A DNA stretch of 23,310 nt from ZC4RG30 sp964396335. GTDB lineage: Bacteria; Pseudomonadota; Gammaproteobacteria; Steroidobacterales; Steroidobacteraceae. A program made the translations under genes and the position numbers. Of this stretch, positions 1 through 7,965 are shown in pieces (position 1 is the stretch's first letter; every line of letters starts with the position of its first letter). The stretch is from the NCBI GenBank assembly GCA_964396335.1, contig CAYNEX010000032.1, forward strand, positions 1 to 23,310, written 5' to 3'. The notes under the pieces are model-generated. The model did not search any database. It was not told the origin of the DNA and saw only the letters and a list, made by a program, of their open reading frames with translations.

Positions 1-326
1 TCGACATGACCGACAACGAGATGGCCAAGCTGCACGTGCGCTACATGATCGGCGGCCAGGCGCGGCTCGAGGATGAATGCCTGTTCCGCTTCGAGTTCCC
101 GGAACGGCCCGGCGCGTTGCTGCGCTTCCTCGAGGCGGTCGGCTCGCGCTGGAACATCAGCCTGTTCCATTACCGCAACCACGGTGCCGACACCGGCCGG
201 GTGCTGGCGGGGGTGCAGGTGCCGCCGGCCGAGCGTGCCGACCTGCGGCTGCACCTGGACGAACTGCGTTATCCCTACGTCGAAGAGACGGAAAACCCCG
301 CCTACAGCATCTTCCTCGGGCGCTGA
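1..326 (+). CDS. ilvA: Threonine deaminase (IlvA), C-terminal part, truncated by the window edge
   Basis: This is the last ~108 residues of biosynthetic threonine deaminase, which converts threonine to 2-oxobutanoate at the first step of isoleucine synthesis in the cytosol. Only the regulatory ACT-like domain is visible; the PLP-binding catalytic domain lies outside the window. The stretch FEFPERPGALLRFL, the following WNISLFHYRNHG and the end ENPAYSIFLG are the conserved C-terminal signature of this domain, which binds isoleucine/valine for allosteric control in the E. coli enzyme. The reading frame is open from the first base of the window, and the Met codon at position 6 is internal, not a start. 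The stop is TGA at 324-326. It is co-directional with the next operon but separated from it by about 170 nt, so probably an independent unit. Confidence 0.95.
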   Translation, partial: DMTDNEMAKLHVRYMIGGQARLEDECLFRFEFPERPGALLRFLEAVGSRWNISLFHYRNHGADTGRVLAGVQVPPAERADLRLHLDELRYPYVEETENPAYSIFLGR

Positions 327-497
327 TCCGGCCCGGGTTCCGGCCCGGCGCGTTCAGATTGTTCAGCCTTGGTTCAGCCGCCGGGTGCTTTTTTCGGTAG
401 TCCGGGGACGGGGTTGATGCCCCGGCAGCCAGGCAATGGAAATGCAGATTCGGCGTACAATACTGTTTCGCATCTGTTTTCGTGGGGTGGCGCGCAG
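327..497 (+). promoter_or_regulatory. Intergenic region with probable promoter of the ten-gene operon
   Basis: This is the only sizeable gap before the operon, so its promoter should be here. A plausible -10 box, TACAAT, lies at 456-461 in an unusually AT-rich pocket, about 36 nt before the first ATG; I see no good -35 at the right distance. The hexamer GTTCAG occurs three times at 352-357, 361-366 and 372-377, which could be an activator or repressor site. No strong U-tailed terminator for ilvA is visible. The promoter call is an inference from context plus one box. Confidence 0.35.
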
Positions 498-1166
498 ATG
501 AACACCAGACTTGTTCTCCTCGCGGCGGCCATGCTGCCGCTCGCCGCCTGCATGCGGGCCCAGATCGACGAGACCCGCGAGGCGGACATCCGCATCGAAT
601 CCACCGAATCCATCGTGGTGCTGGCCAAGCCGCAGATCGAGGGCGCCGGTGCGGAAAGCCGCTTCCTCGATTGCATCGGCGACCGCATCGCGGGCCGGCG
701 CAAGACCATCAAGGTGCACCCGAACGAGGAGTTCACCGACAAGCTGTTCCCCTGGTTCGAACCGGGCACCGTGCCGTCGCGCGCCCAGGGGCTCGAATCG
801 CTGCTGGCGCAGCCCGGCGTGGCCGAGCGCATCGCCGCCACCGGCGTGCGTTACATCGTCTGGCTCGACGGCGGCACCCGCAAGACCGATGGCGGCGGCA
901 GCCTGGCCTGCGGTGCGATGCCGGGCATGGCCGGCTGTCTCGGCGTGGGCTGGTGGGAAAAGGAATCCGACTACGAAGCCACCATCTGGGACCTGCGCCA
1001 GGCCCGCTCGGTGGGGTCGGTGGGCACCAACATCACCGGCACCTCGGCCATCGTCGGCGCGGTGGTGCCGCTGCCCTTTGTCGCGCACACGCAGAGCACG
1101 GCCTGCTTCAAGCTGGGTGACCAGCTGCGCGCCTTCCTGGAGGGCGGTTCGTCCGCGGGAGGCTGA
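498..1166 (+). CDS. Predicted lipoprotein, first gene of the kinase/FHA/VWA operon
   Basis: A 222-residue protein of unknown function. I chose the ATG at 498 over upstream in-frame Met codons because it begins a classic lipoprotein signal peptide, with hydrophobic residues 5-17 and lipobox LAAC with Cys18. The following residue is Met, not Asp, so an outer-membrane destination is expected by the Lol rule. The mature part has four further Cys: one near residue 58 (LDCIG), two around the Gly-rich stretch GGGSLACGAMPGMAGCLGVG at about residues 130-150, and one near residue 206 (TACFKLG). These could form disulfides in the periplasm. The segment VRYIVWLDGGT and a hydrophobic TSAIVGAVVPLPFV near the C-terminus suggest a compact beta fold. 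I recognise no named family. It ends 1 nt before the next start, so is translationally linked to the next lipoprotein gene. Confidence 0.8.
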   Translation: MNTRLVLLAAAMLPLAACMRAQIDETREADIRIESTESIVVLAKPQIEGAGAESRFLDCIGDRIAGRRKTIKVHPNEEFTDKLFPWFEPGTVPSRAQGLESLLAQPGVAERIAATGVRYIVWLDGGTRKTDGGGSLACGAMPGMAGCLGVGWWEKESDYEATIWDLRQARSVGSVGTNITGTSAIVGAVVPLPFVAHTQSTACFKLGDQLRAFLEGGSSAGG

Positions 1167-1167
1167 C

Positions 1168-2508
1168 ATGAGACCGCTGCTCGCATTGTCGGTCGCCGCG
1201 CTGCTCGCAGCCTGCGTGCAGCCGCCTCCGCCGCCGATGCCCCCGATTCCCCAGATGCCTGACGACGGCTCTTCCTCGCCGTCGGGCGGTGGCAGCTCCG
1301 GCGGCAGTTCCGGCAGCACCTCGGATGGCGGCGGCAGTTCGAGCGGAAGCTCGGGCGGCGGCAGCCGATCCGATGGTTCCTCCGGCGGTTCATCCGGTGC
1401 GGGCAGCGCGGGCGGCAGCACCGGCGGTGGCAGCAGCGGCGGCGGCGCGGGCGGTGGCCTGCCCGGCGCCGACGACGGCGCCGGCAGCAGGACCGGCGGT
1501 GCCAGCGGCGCCTCCGGGTCCGCCGGGGGCGTCGACCAGGGCGCGGGTGCCGGCACGACCAGCCAGCGCGATGGCGGGTCCTCCGGCAGCGATGGCGATT
1601 CAAGCGGTTCGCAGCAGGGCAAGGCCGGCGGCGCCGGCGCTGATGTGGAAGGTGGCGGCGGCGATGCCGCCGCGCAGCCCGGCGGGGTCGGTGGCAATGC
1701 GCCCGGACAGGGCGGTGCCGCGGGCGCGGCCAGTGAACCCGGCGCGGCCGGCGGAGCCGGCGGCGCGGGCACGGCCAGTGGCACCAATTCCTCCGCCGCG
1801 GGCAGCGGGGCGGCCGGCACCGCGGATGCGGGCGCGGGCGCTGCCGGCGCCGGCGGAGCGTCCGGCGCGCGCAGTGGCGCGCTGGCCGGCACGCCCGGCG
1901 GCAGTGCGGGCGGCGCCTCCGGCAGCGCCGACGCCGGCGCGGGCACGGGTGCCGCCGCCAGCGGCAGCGGCACGTCCGGCGCCGATGGGAGCGGCAGTGC
2001 GCAGACCGAAGCGCCGGCCACGCTGGCCGAGCGCCGCGCGGCCATCGATCGCCGCCTTGATGCCTCGCTGGGCCAGTTCGACGAGCAGCTGCGCAAGGAA
2101 CAGGAACTCACCGCCAACCAGCGCGACCGTGCGGCCGGTGCCGCGGCCGCCGCCGGCAGCGGTGCCGATGACCAGGATCGTTTCGGCGACAGCGACAACT
2201 CGCTGGCGCGCAACCGTGCCGGTGACCTGCGTTCGGAAGGCGCCTCCGGCGGCGCCGGGCCCGGCGGCAGCGCCACGGCCGACACCGCCGGTGGCAGTGG
2301 TTCCGGTGGCGGCGTGGGCGGCGGTGGCACCGGTGGCGGCGGCAGCCGCAGCGGCGTGGCCGCGCGCGAGATTCCCGCCGGCGACGACGATGACATCATC
2401 GCCCGTCGCCTGCGCAGGGCTGCCGAAACGGAGACCGACCCGGAGCTGAAGGAAAAGCTCTGGCAGGAATACATCGACTACAAGCAGAACACGCAGCGAG
2501 GAGGCTGA
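1168..2508 (+). CDS. Gly/Ser/Ala-rich low-complexity lipoprotein with charged C-terminal tail
   Basis: A 446-residue predicted lipoprotein. The ATG at 1168 is preceded by GGGAGG (1157-1162) and starts a signal peptide ending in lipobox LAAC with Cys16. A Pro-rich stretch follows (PPPPPMPPIP). Roughly residues 30-285 are almost entirely Gly, Ser, Ala, Thr and Asp in irregular GGSSG/GAAGAGG-type runs, likely a long disordered spacer. A short helical, charged block (LAERRAAIDRRLDASLGQFDEQLRKEQ, described by its first and last motifs LAERRA and RKEQ) lies around residues 290-325. After another Gly-rich linker, the C-terminal ~45 residues are acidic then helical (DDDDIIARRLRRA, ending WQEYIDYK). 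The layout suggests an outer-membrane anchor, a flexible arm and a C-terminal docking helix that binds a partner in the periplasm. The long overlapping ORFs on the other strand and other frames are artefacts of the GC-rich repeat. Confidence 0.8.
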   Translation: MRPLLALSVAALLAACVQPPPPPMPPIPQMPDDGSSSPSGGGSSGGSSGSTSDGGGSSSGSSGGGSRSDGSSGGSSGAGSAGGSTGGGSSGGGAGGGLPGADDGAGSRTGGASGASGSAGGVDQGAGAGTTSQRDGGSSGSDGDSSGSQQGKAGGAGADVEGGGGDAAAQPGGVGGNAPGQGGAAGAASEPGAAGGAGGAGTASGTNSSAAGSGAAGTADAGAGAAGAGGASGARSGALAGTPGGSAGGASGSADAGAGTGAAASGSGTSGADGSGSAQTEAPATLAERRAAIDRRLDASLGQFDEQLRKEQELTANQRDRAAGAAAAAGSGADDQDRFGDSDNSLARNRAGDLRSEGASGGAGPGGSATADTAGGSGSGGGVGGGGTGGGGSRSGVAAREIPAGDDDDIIARRLRRAAETETDPELKEKLWQEYIDYKQNTQRGG

Positions 2509-2509
2509 G

Positions 2510-3757
2510 ATGCGTGCAGAAGCATTCGGCATCCGCCTGACGTTCGCGGCGCTGGCCGCGCTCCTGCTGCCTGCCTGTGTGGTGCAGGAAGTGCGGCCCC
2601 AGGCCCGCGTCGAACCCCAGCAGGCGGTGCAGGTGATCCCGGCCGACCAGCGCCTGGACGTGGTGGTGCACACCTTCGATCCCGGCATCCCCGAGAACAT
2701 CGCCGACGATGACGATGCGCTGGCGAAGAAGCGCATCTACCCCGACCTGCGCGAGGCCGAGGCGCGCTACATCCCGGTGCGCCTGCGCGACACGCTCGAG
2801 CGCAGCGCCCAGTGGGGCGCGGTGCGCGTCGCCCCCGAAAGCGTCCAGTTCGTCGATGTCGAGGTGGATGGCCGCATCATCGAGTCCACCGGCAAGAAGC
2901 TCGAGATCGAGATCACCGCGCGTGATGCCGCCGGCCGCGTCTGGATCGACCGCAAGCGCTACAGCGGCCTGGCCGACATCGGCAGCTACAAGACCGACGC
3001 GGCGCTGAAGGCGCGCGATCCATTCCAGAACATCTACTCGAACATCGCCAATGACCTGCTGGCGGCGCGTGATGCGCTCGACGCCAACGCGCTGCGCGAG
3101 CTGCGCCATGTCACGCAGCTGAAGTTCGGCACCGACCTGCTGCCCGAACGCATGTCCGGCTACCTGCGCGAGGAGCCGGTGAAGAAGGGTTCCGCGAAGG
3201 TGGTGCGCGTGGCGCGCCTGCCGGCCGACAACGATCCGGTGGTCGAGCGCGTCGAGCGCATCCGCGAGCGCGATGCGGCGGTGATCGACACGCTGGATGG
3301 CTACTTCACCAGCTTCGCCGAGCAGATGGGCGATTCCTACAACGAGTTCCGCCGCACCTCCTATGACGAGATCGACAAGGAGGACCGCGCCCGCTCCAGT
3401 GCCCGCACCCGCACCTTCCTCGGTGCCGCGGCGGTGCTGGCCTCCATCTTCGCCCCCAGCACCTGCGGCAGTTATGCCAGCTGTGACCTGGAGAGCGTGG
3501 CCCGCTACGCCGGCACCGCCGGCGGCATCGCCGGTTTCCTGTCGGGCCTGCAGAAGTACGCCGATGCCCGCACGCATGCGCAGGCCTTCGGCGAGCTGGC
3601 GCGCTCGATGCAGGACTCGGTCAGCGAACAGGTGATCGAGATCGAGGGCCGCACGCTGCGCCTGACCGGCAGCGCCGAAGAGCAGTACCGCCAGTGGCGC
3701 GAGATGCTGCGCGAATACGAGGCCGAGGAGGCCGCTTCCATCCATGGCGAGCCTTGA
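2510..3757 (+). CDS. Predicted lipoprotein of unknown function (415 aa)
   Basis: The start ATG at 2510 is preceded by a strong ribosome site GAGGAGG (2498-2504) that overlaps the end of the previous gene. Residues 1-22 form a lipoprotein signal peptide with lipobox LPAC and Cys23, followed by Val, which predicts the outer membrane. The mature protein has a mixed alpha/beta N-terminal half, with the strand-rich VQFVDVEVDGRIIEST near residues 115-130. A charged helical middle follows. A short hydrophobic Gly/Ala-rich region around residues 300-345 contains a close Cys pair, CGSYASC, that could form a disulfide. The last 50 residues are helical and acidic. I do not recognise the family. Its 3' end overlaps the kinase start by 14 nt, which ties its expression to the kinase and makes a shared complex likely. 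Confidence 0.8.
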   Translation: MRAEAFGIRLTFAALAALLLPACVVQEVRPQARVEPQQAVQVIPADQRLDVVVHTFDPGIPENIADDDDALAKKRIYPDLREAEARYIPVRLRDTLERSAQWGAVRVAPESVQFVDVEVDGRIIESTGKKLEIEITARDAAGRVWIDRKRYSGLADIGSYKTDAALKARDPFQNIYSNIANDLLAARDALDANALRELRHVTQLKFGTDLLPERMSGYLREEPVKKGSAKVVRVARLPADNDPVVERVERIRERDAAVIDTLDGYFTSFAEQMGDSYNEFRRTSYDEIDKEDRARSSARTRTFLGAAAVLASIFAPSTCGSYASCDLESVARYAGTAGGIAGFLSGLQKYADARTHAQAFGELARSMQDSVSEQVIEIEGRTLRLTGSAEEQYRQWREMLREYEAEEAASIHGEP

Positions 3758-5849
3758 AGCAGGTCGCGGTCTCGCCGGGCGCTATGTACTGAAGGAACGG
3801 CTGGGCGACGGGGGGCACGCGGAAGTCTGGGCCGCGCAGGACGCTTCGTCCGGACAGCTGGTTGCCCTGAAGTTCATGCACCTGCGGGCCTGCAGTGTCG
3901 AGGAGGCGCTGCCGGTGCTGCGCCATGAGGCGCGCATGGCGCGTTTCCTCGACCATCCCGGCGTGCTGCGCGTCGAAGAGCCGCTGCGCGACGGCGATAC
4001 CGTGTTCCTGCCGATGGAATACGCGCCCGGCGGCAGCGCGGCGCAGCTGCGTGGCGCCTCATGGCGGCGCATCGTGCCGGTGCTGGTGGAGGTGGCACGC
4101 GTGCTCGAGCATGCGCATGCGCGCGGCATCGTGCACCGGGACATCAAGCCCGGCAATGTGCTGTTCGCCGCCGATGGCAGCGTGCGCGTGGCCGACTTCG
4201 GCACCTCCACCGAGACCGGCAGCAGTGATGCGCCGGCCAATGGCTCGCCATTCTCGGCCAGCCCGCAGCAGCTGCGCGGCGAGGCCGCCAGTCCCGCCGA
4301 TGACGTGTATGGACTGGGCGCGCTGGCGCATGAACTGCTGACGCGTTATCCGCCGTTCTACCCGCACTTCGATGCGCGGCGCGTGCAGGAGCAGGATCCG
4401 CCGCGTCCGGTGCCGGCGCGGCCCGCGCCGGTGGCGCTGCTCGACCTGGTGCAGGCGATGCTGGCGCGCGAGGCCGCTGGCCGGCCGGCGCTGCCGGAGG
4501 TGATCGAAACACTCGAAGCCATGCTCGCTTCCGCGGTGGTGCCCGAGGAAGAAGGCGCGACGATTGTCGAAGCCGCACCGGCCGCGAAGAAGGCCACCGA
4601 GGGCGGCGCGCGTGGCGGACAGATGTGGTGGTGGGGCCTGGTGGCGGCCGCAGTCGCCGGCCTTGCCGTGGTGTTGTGGCTGCCGAAGCCCGGCGCCGAA
4701 GCGGCACTGGCGGAGCGCGCCGCAGCGGCTGCGGTGCCCAGTGTGGCCGATGCACTGATCCGGGATGAACCGGAGGCAGTGGACGCGGCCGTCGCGGACG
4801 GCGGGTCGCAGGCCGATGCCGATGCCGGTCCTGCCGTGCCGACCCTGGAGGATGAACTGCGTGCCGGCCAGCAGGCGCTGGCGGCCTTCCGTCCCGCCGA
4901 GGCCAGTGCCGCCTTCCGCCGCGCGCTGGCGCTGCAGGCTGAAAATGCCACGGCGCGTGAGGGGCTGGCTGCCGCGGTACGCCAGCAGGAACTGCTGGCC
5001 GAGCTGGCGAAGGGCACACGCGTCGAGGCCACCGGCGAGCTGCAGCAGGCCCGCGCGCATTACCAGTCGATGCTGGCCGGTCATCCGGAATTCACGCCGG
5101 CGCGCAACGCGCTGGCGCGGGTGGAAGCGCGCCTGAATGATCTTTCCTTCGAGCAGCATGTGGCTGCCGCGGCCGAGGCGCTGCGCCGTGGCGATGTGCC
5201 GGAAGCCGAGGCCGCCTACGCCCGCGCCGCCGCGCTGCGTGCACGCGATCCGCGCGTGATCGAGGGCCGGCAGCGCATCGCCGAGATCCATCGCGACCGC
5301 CAGAACGCCGAGGACCTGGCGCAGGGCGCCGAACTGGAAAGCGCCGAACGCTGGGAGGAAGCCGTGGCGCATTACGCGCGGGTGCTGGTGCGCCAGGCCG
5401 GGTTGCGTTTTGCGCAGGAGGGGCTGGCGCGCAGCGAGCGCCGCCTGGAACTGGACCGCGAACTGGCCGATTACCAGGCGCGTCCCGACCGGCTCACCGC
5501 GCCGTCGGTGCGGCAGGCCGCGCAGCGCGCGCTGGCGCGTGGCAGTTCCACCGCCACCGCCGGCGGGTCACCGCGACTGACCGCGCAGCTGGACTGGCTG
5601 CGCAACCAGCTGGCCGCGCTCAGCGAACCGGTGCGGCTGGAACTGCTTTCGGACAACAACACCGAAGTGCGCGTCACGCCGCAGGTGGGCGAGCTCGGCA
5701 GGTTCGAGAGCCGCGAACTGAACCTGCCGCCCGGGCAGTACACCATCATCGGCCAGCGCGAAGGCTACCGCGACGTGCGGCTGGAACTGAACCTCGCTCC
5801 GGGGCAGCGTGAAGCTGCATTGTCGGTGCGTTGCACGGAGCCCATCTGA
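3744..5849 (+). CDS. Membrane Ser/Thr protein kinase with periplasmic TPR and PEGA-like C-terminus
   Basis: A 701-residue Hanks-type kinase with an apparently complete active site. The Gly-rich loop is GDGGHAEVW (21-29), the ATP lysine is K43 (VALKF), the helix-C glutamate is probably E62, the catalytic loop is HRDIKPGN with D133, and the metal-binding motif is DFG at 151-153. The activation segment is rich in Ser/Thr (TSTETGSS) and reads SPQQ where APE is usual. One transmembrane helix follows at about 295-313, starting with three Trp. The C-terminal half is therefore probably periplasmic: helical TPR-like repeats (about 365-570) and a final beta domain (about 625-700) with the PEGA-like phrase LPPGQYTIIGQREGYRDVRLEL. 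There are no PASTA repeats. The start overlaps the previous lipoprotein gene by 14 nt. The kinase probably phosphorylates Thr on operon partners that its FHA proteins then bind. No phosphatase gene is visible in the window. Confidence 0.93.
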   Translation: MASLEAGRGLAGRYVLKERLGDGGHAEVWAAQDASSGQLVALKFMHLRACSVEEALPVLRHEARMARFLDHPGVLRVEEPLRDGDTVFLPMEYAPGGSAAQLRGASWRRIVPVLVEVARVLEHAHARGIVHRDIKPGNVLFAADGSVRVADFGTSTETGSSDAPANGSPFSASPQQLRGEAASPADDVYGLGALAHELLTRYPPFYPHFDARRVQEQDPPRPVPARPAPVALLDLVQAMLAREAAGRPALPEVIETLEAMLASAVVPEEEGATIVEAAPAAKKATEGGARGGQMWWWGLVAAAVAGLAVVLWLPKPGAEAALAERAAAAAVPSVADALIRDEPEAVDAAVADGGSQADADAGPAVPTLEDELRAGQQALAAFRPAEASAAFRRALALQAENATAREGLAAAVRQQELLAELAKGTRVEATGELQQARAHYQSMLAGHPEFTPARNALARVEARLNDLSFEQHVAAAAEALRRGDVPEAEAAYARAAALRARDPRVIEGRQRIAEIHRDRQNAEDLAQGAELESAERWEEAVAHYARVLVRQAGLRFAQEGLARSERRLELDRELADYQARPDRLTAPSVRQAAQRALARGSSTATAGGSPRLTAQLDWLRNQLAALSEPVRLELLSDNNTEVRVTPQVGELGRFESRELNLPPGQYTIIGQREGYRDVRLELNLAPGQREAALSVRCTEPI

Positions 5850-5869
5850 TGTCGCAGTGGTCCGCATGA
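5849..5869 (+). other. Six-codon mini-ORF bridging kinase and next gene
   Basis: An ATG at 5849 overlaps the kinase stop (TGATG) and has GGAG at 5838-5841, seven bases upstream. It reads ATG TCG CAG TGG TCC GCA TGA (MSQWSA), and its stop overlaps the ATG of the next gene at 5866 (ATGA). The next gene has no good ribosome site of its own. This could be a coupling leader that hands ribosomes on, or a trace of a frameshift in an originally longer N-terminus. It is visible in the sequence; the function is inference. Confidence 0.35.
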
Positions 5870-7965
5870 GCCCCTCCGTCCACATCCACGAGCCGCTGGG
5901 CGAGCGCGTCGCATCGTTGCCGCTCGACCTGGGCGGCGAGGGCGCCGACCTGCCATTGCCCGGCGCCACCGGCCCGTCGCTGCGCATCACCGCGGCCGGA
6001 CGCCAGTGGCTGGCCGAATCGCTCCACACCGACGCCTCATCCGCGGCACCGCTGATCAACGGCCTGCCGCCGCGTACCGCGCAGCCGCTGGTGGATGGCG
6101 ACGTGATCACGCTCGGCGATGCGCAGGTGATCGTGCATCCGGCTGCCGGTCGCCTCGAGGTGCTGCACCTGGCCGGCAATGCCACCGTCGCGCCGCTGCG
6201 CCAGGAATTGCTGCCCGGTGATGAAGTCGAAGCCGGCGTGCGCGAAGTGTTTGCCGCCGATGCGCCGAAGGTGGCGGCCCCGGTGGTGCGCAAGTCCCGC
6301 GGCCTGCGATATGCAGTGCTCGGCATCGCCGCGGCGCTGGTGCTGGTCGTGGTGGGCGTGATGCTGGCACTGGTGCCGGTACCGGTGAAGGTGCTGCCCG
6401 ATGGCGCCAGCATGAGCGCACCGGACCTGGTGCACTGGCGCAGCGGCGATCGCATCTTCCTGCTGCCCGGCCAGCGCCAGGTGGAGATCTCGCATCCCGG
6501 CTACCGCTCGCGTGTGCTGCGCCTGAACGTGAGCCGCGCGCTCGCCGATGCCACGCCGCTGGAAGTGGAACTGGAATACCTGCCGGGCGTGATCACCATC
6601 GACACCGGTGGCGTGGAAGCCGAACTGCTGGTCGATGGCCGTGTCGCCGGCAAGGCACCCGGCGACATCGAGGTGCCGGCCGGTGTGCACGACCTGATCC
6701 TGCGTGCACCCGACCATGTGGACCATGTGACGCGCCTGCAGGTGGAGGGCGGCGGGCAGCGCCAGGCACTGGTCGCGCAGCTCGAACCCTCGCTGGGTTT
6801 CCTGGTGCTCGACACCAATCCGCGGGGTGCATCGATCCGCGTCGATGGCAATGCGCTGGGCGAGGCGCCGAAGCAGCTGGAACTGCCGGCCGGCCTGCAC
6901 GATGTGGTGCTCACGGCTGCCGATGGCCGCAGCTGGCGCAGTGAAGTGGCCATCATTGCCGGGCAGACACTGGACCTGGGCCGCGTCGACCTGGCGCGCG
7001 CACCGCGTCCGGCGCCGCCGCCGGTGGCCTCGGCGCCGACCGGTTCCGCCACCGAAACCGCACCGCTCAGCGCCGCCTCGGAAGTGCTGCCGCCACCACC
7101 GCCCGCGCCGCCCGCACCGAAACTGACCGTGCCGCTGGTCGGCACGCTGGTGCTGTTCCCCGCCGGCGAATACACGCAGGGCAGCGGCCGGCGCGAGCAG
7201 GGCCGGCGCAGCAATGAAGTGGAGCGCCGGGTGAAGCTGACGCGGCCGTTCTATCTGTCGGCGACCGAGATCAGCAATGCGCAGTTCCGCGCCTTCCGGC
7301 CGAACCATGTGGCGGGCATCGCCGCCGGCCAGTCGCTGGACCTGGACACGCAGGCCGTCAGCAATGTCACCTGGAACGATGCGGTGGAGTTCTGCAACTG
7401 GCTGTCCCTGCGCGAAGGCCTGCCGGTGGCCTATGAACGCCGCGATGGCCGCTGGCAGCTGGTGCAGCCGGTGAACAACGGCTACCGCCTGCCCACCGAA
7501 GCCGAATGGGAATACGCCGCGCGTTATGTGGATGGCCAGCGCTGGCAGCGTTATCCCTGGGGCGACACGCTGCCGCCGCCGCCGGGCGCCGCCAACATCG
7601 CCGGCGAGGAAGCAGAGACCGATCGCGCCAGGCGCGAAGGCACGATGCGCGGCCACCTGCCCGGCTATCGCGACGAACATCCGGCCATCGGTCCGGTGGA
7701 TGGCTACAAGCCGACGCCGATGGGCATCTACGGCCTCGGCGGCAATGTCAGCGAGTGGGTGCACGATGTGTATGAATCGCTGCCGGCCGCCGGCACCGTG
7801 ACCGATCCGATGGGACCGGCCACCAATGGACCGCATGCCATCCGCGGGCCCAGCTGGCGCACTTCCGGCATCGGCGAGCTGCGTCCCGCCTGGCGCGAGC
7901 GCGGCGGCAATGCCGCGCCCGATGTCGGTTTCCGTGTTGCCCGCTATGCAGGAGAGGCGCCATGA
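5866..7965 (+). CDS. Membrane protein: FHA-like domain, PEGA repeats and FGE-sulfatase-like domain
   Basis: A 699-residue protein in four parts. Residues 1-115 resemble an FHA fold (LINGLPPRTAQPLVDGDVITLG is the typical late-strand pattern, cited as LINGLPP and GDVITLG). A transmembrane helix lies at about 149-170 after KSRGLRY, so the FHA-like part is cytoplasmic and the rest periplasmic. Two PEGA-type beta repeats follow, near 241-305 and 311-378 (AELLVDGRVAGKAPGDIEVP and ASIRVDGNALGEAPKQLELP), then a Pro-rich linker. From about 421 to the end is an FGE-sulfatase/C-type-lectin-like domain with YRLPTEAEWEYAAR, GLGGNVSEWVHDVY and VGFRVAR. The Cys pair needed for formylglycine-generating activity is missing: the region after RGPSW contains no Cys. 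A binding or scaffold role is therefore more likely than catalysis. I chose ATG 5866; GTG 5857 and upstream ATG 5809 inside the kinase are alternatives. It overlaps the next gene by 4 nt. Confidence 0.88.
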   Translation: MSPSVHIHEPLGERVASLPLDLGGEGADLPLPGATGPSLRITAAGRQWLAESLHTDASSAAPLINGLPPRTAQPLVDGDVITLGDAQVIVHPAAGRLEVLHLAGNATVAPLRQELLPGDEVEAGVREVFAADAPKVAAPVVRKSRGLRYAVLGIAAALVLVVVGVMLALVPVPVKVLPDGASMSAPDLVHWRSGDRIFLLPGQRQVEISHPGYRSRVLRLNVSRALADATPLEVELEYLPGVITIDTGGVEAELLVDGRVAGKAPGDIEVPAGVHDLILRAPDHVDHVTRLQVEGGGQRQALVAQLEPSLGFLVLDTNPRGASIRVDGNALGEAPKQLELPAGLHDVVLTAADGRSWRSEVAIIAGQTLDLGRVDLARAPRPAPPPVASAPTGSATETAPLSAASEVLPPPPPAPPAPKLTVPLVGTLVLFPAGEYTQGSGRREQGRRSNEVERRVKLTRPFYLSATEISNAQFRAFRPNHVAGIAAGQSLDLDTQAVSNVTWNDAVEFCNWLSLREGLPVAYERRDGRWQLVQPVNNGYRLPTEAEWEYAARYVDGQRWQRYPWGDTLPPPPGAANIAGEEAETDRARREGTMRGHLPGYRDEHPAIGPVDGYKPTPMGIYGLGGNVSEWVHDVYESLPAAGTVTDPMGPATNGPHAIRGPSWRTSGIGELRPAWRERGGNAAPDVGFRVARYAGEAP

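Noticed and set aside
1260..2020. Repeat array or CRISPR in the Gly/Ser/Ala-coding region
   Set aside because: The repetition is irregular codon-level low complexity (GGC, AGC, GCC), without constant repeats and unique spacers.
363..2474. 703-residue open frame on the minus strand opposite the first two lipoproteins
   Set aside because: It is a shadow of the GC-rich, Gly/Ser/Ala-coding DNA: Pro/Ala-rich, without domains, while the plus strand has lipoprotein signals, ribosome sites and tight operon spacing.
7128..7965. Active formylglycine-generating enzyme
   Set aside because: The fold is there, but the catalytic Cys residues are absent and no sulfatase gene is nearby.
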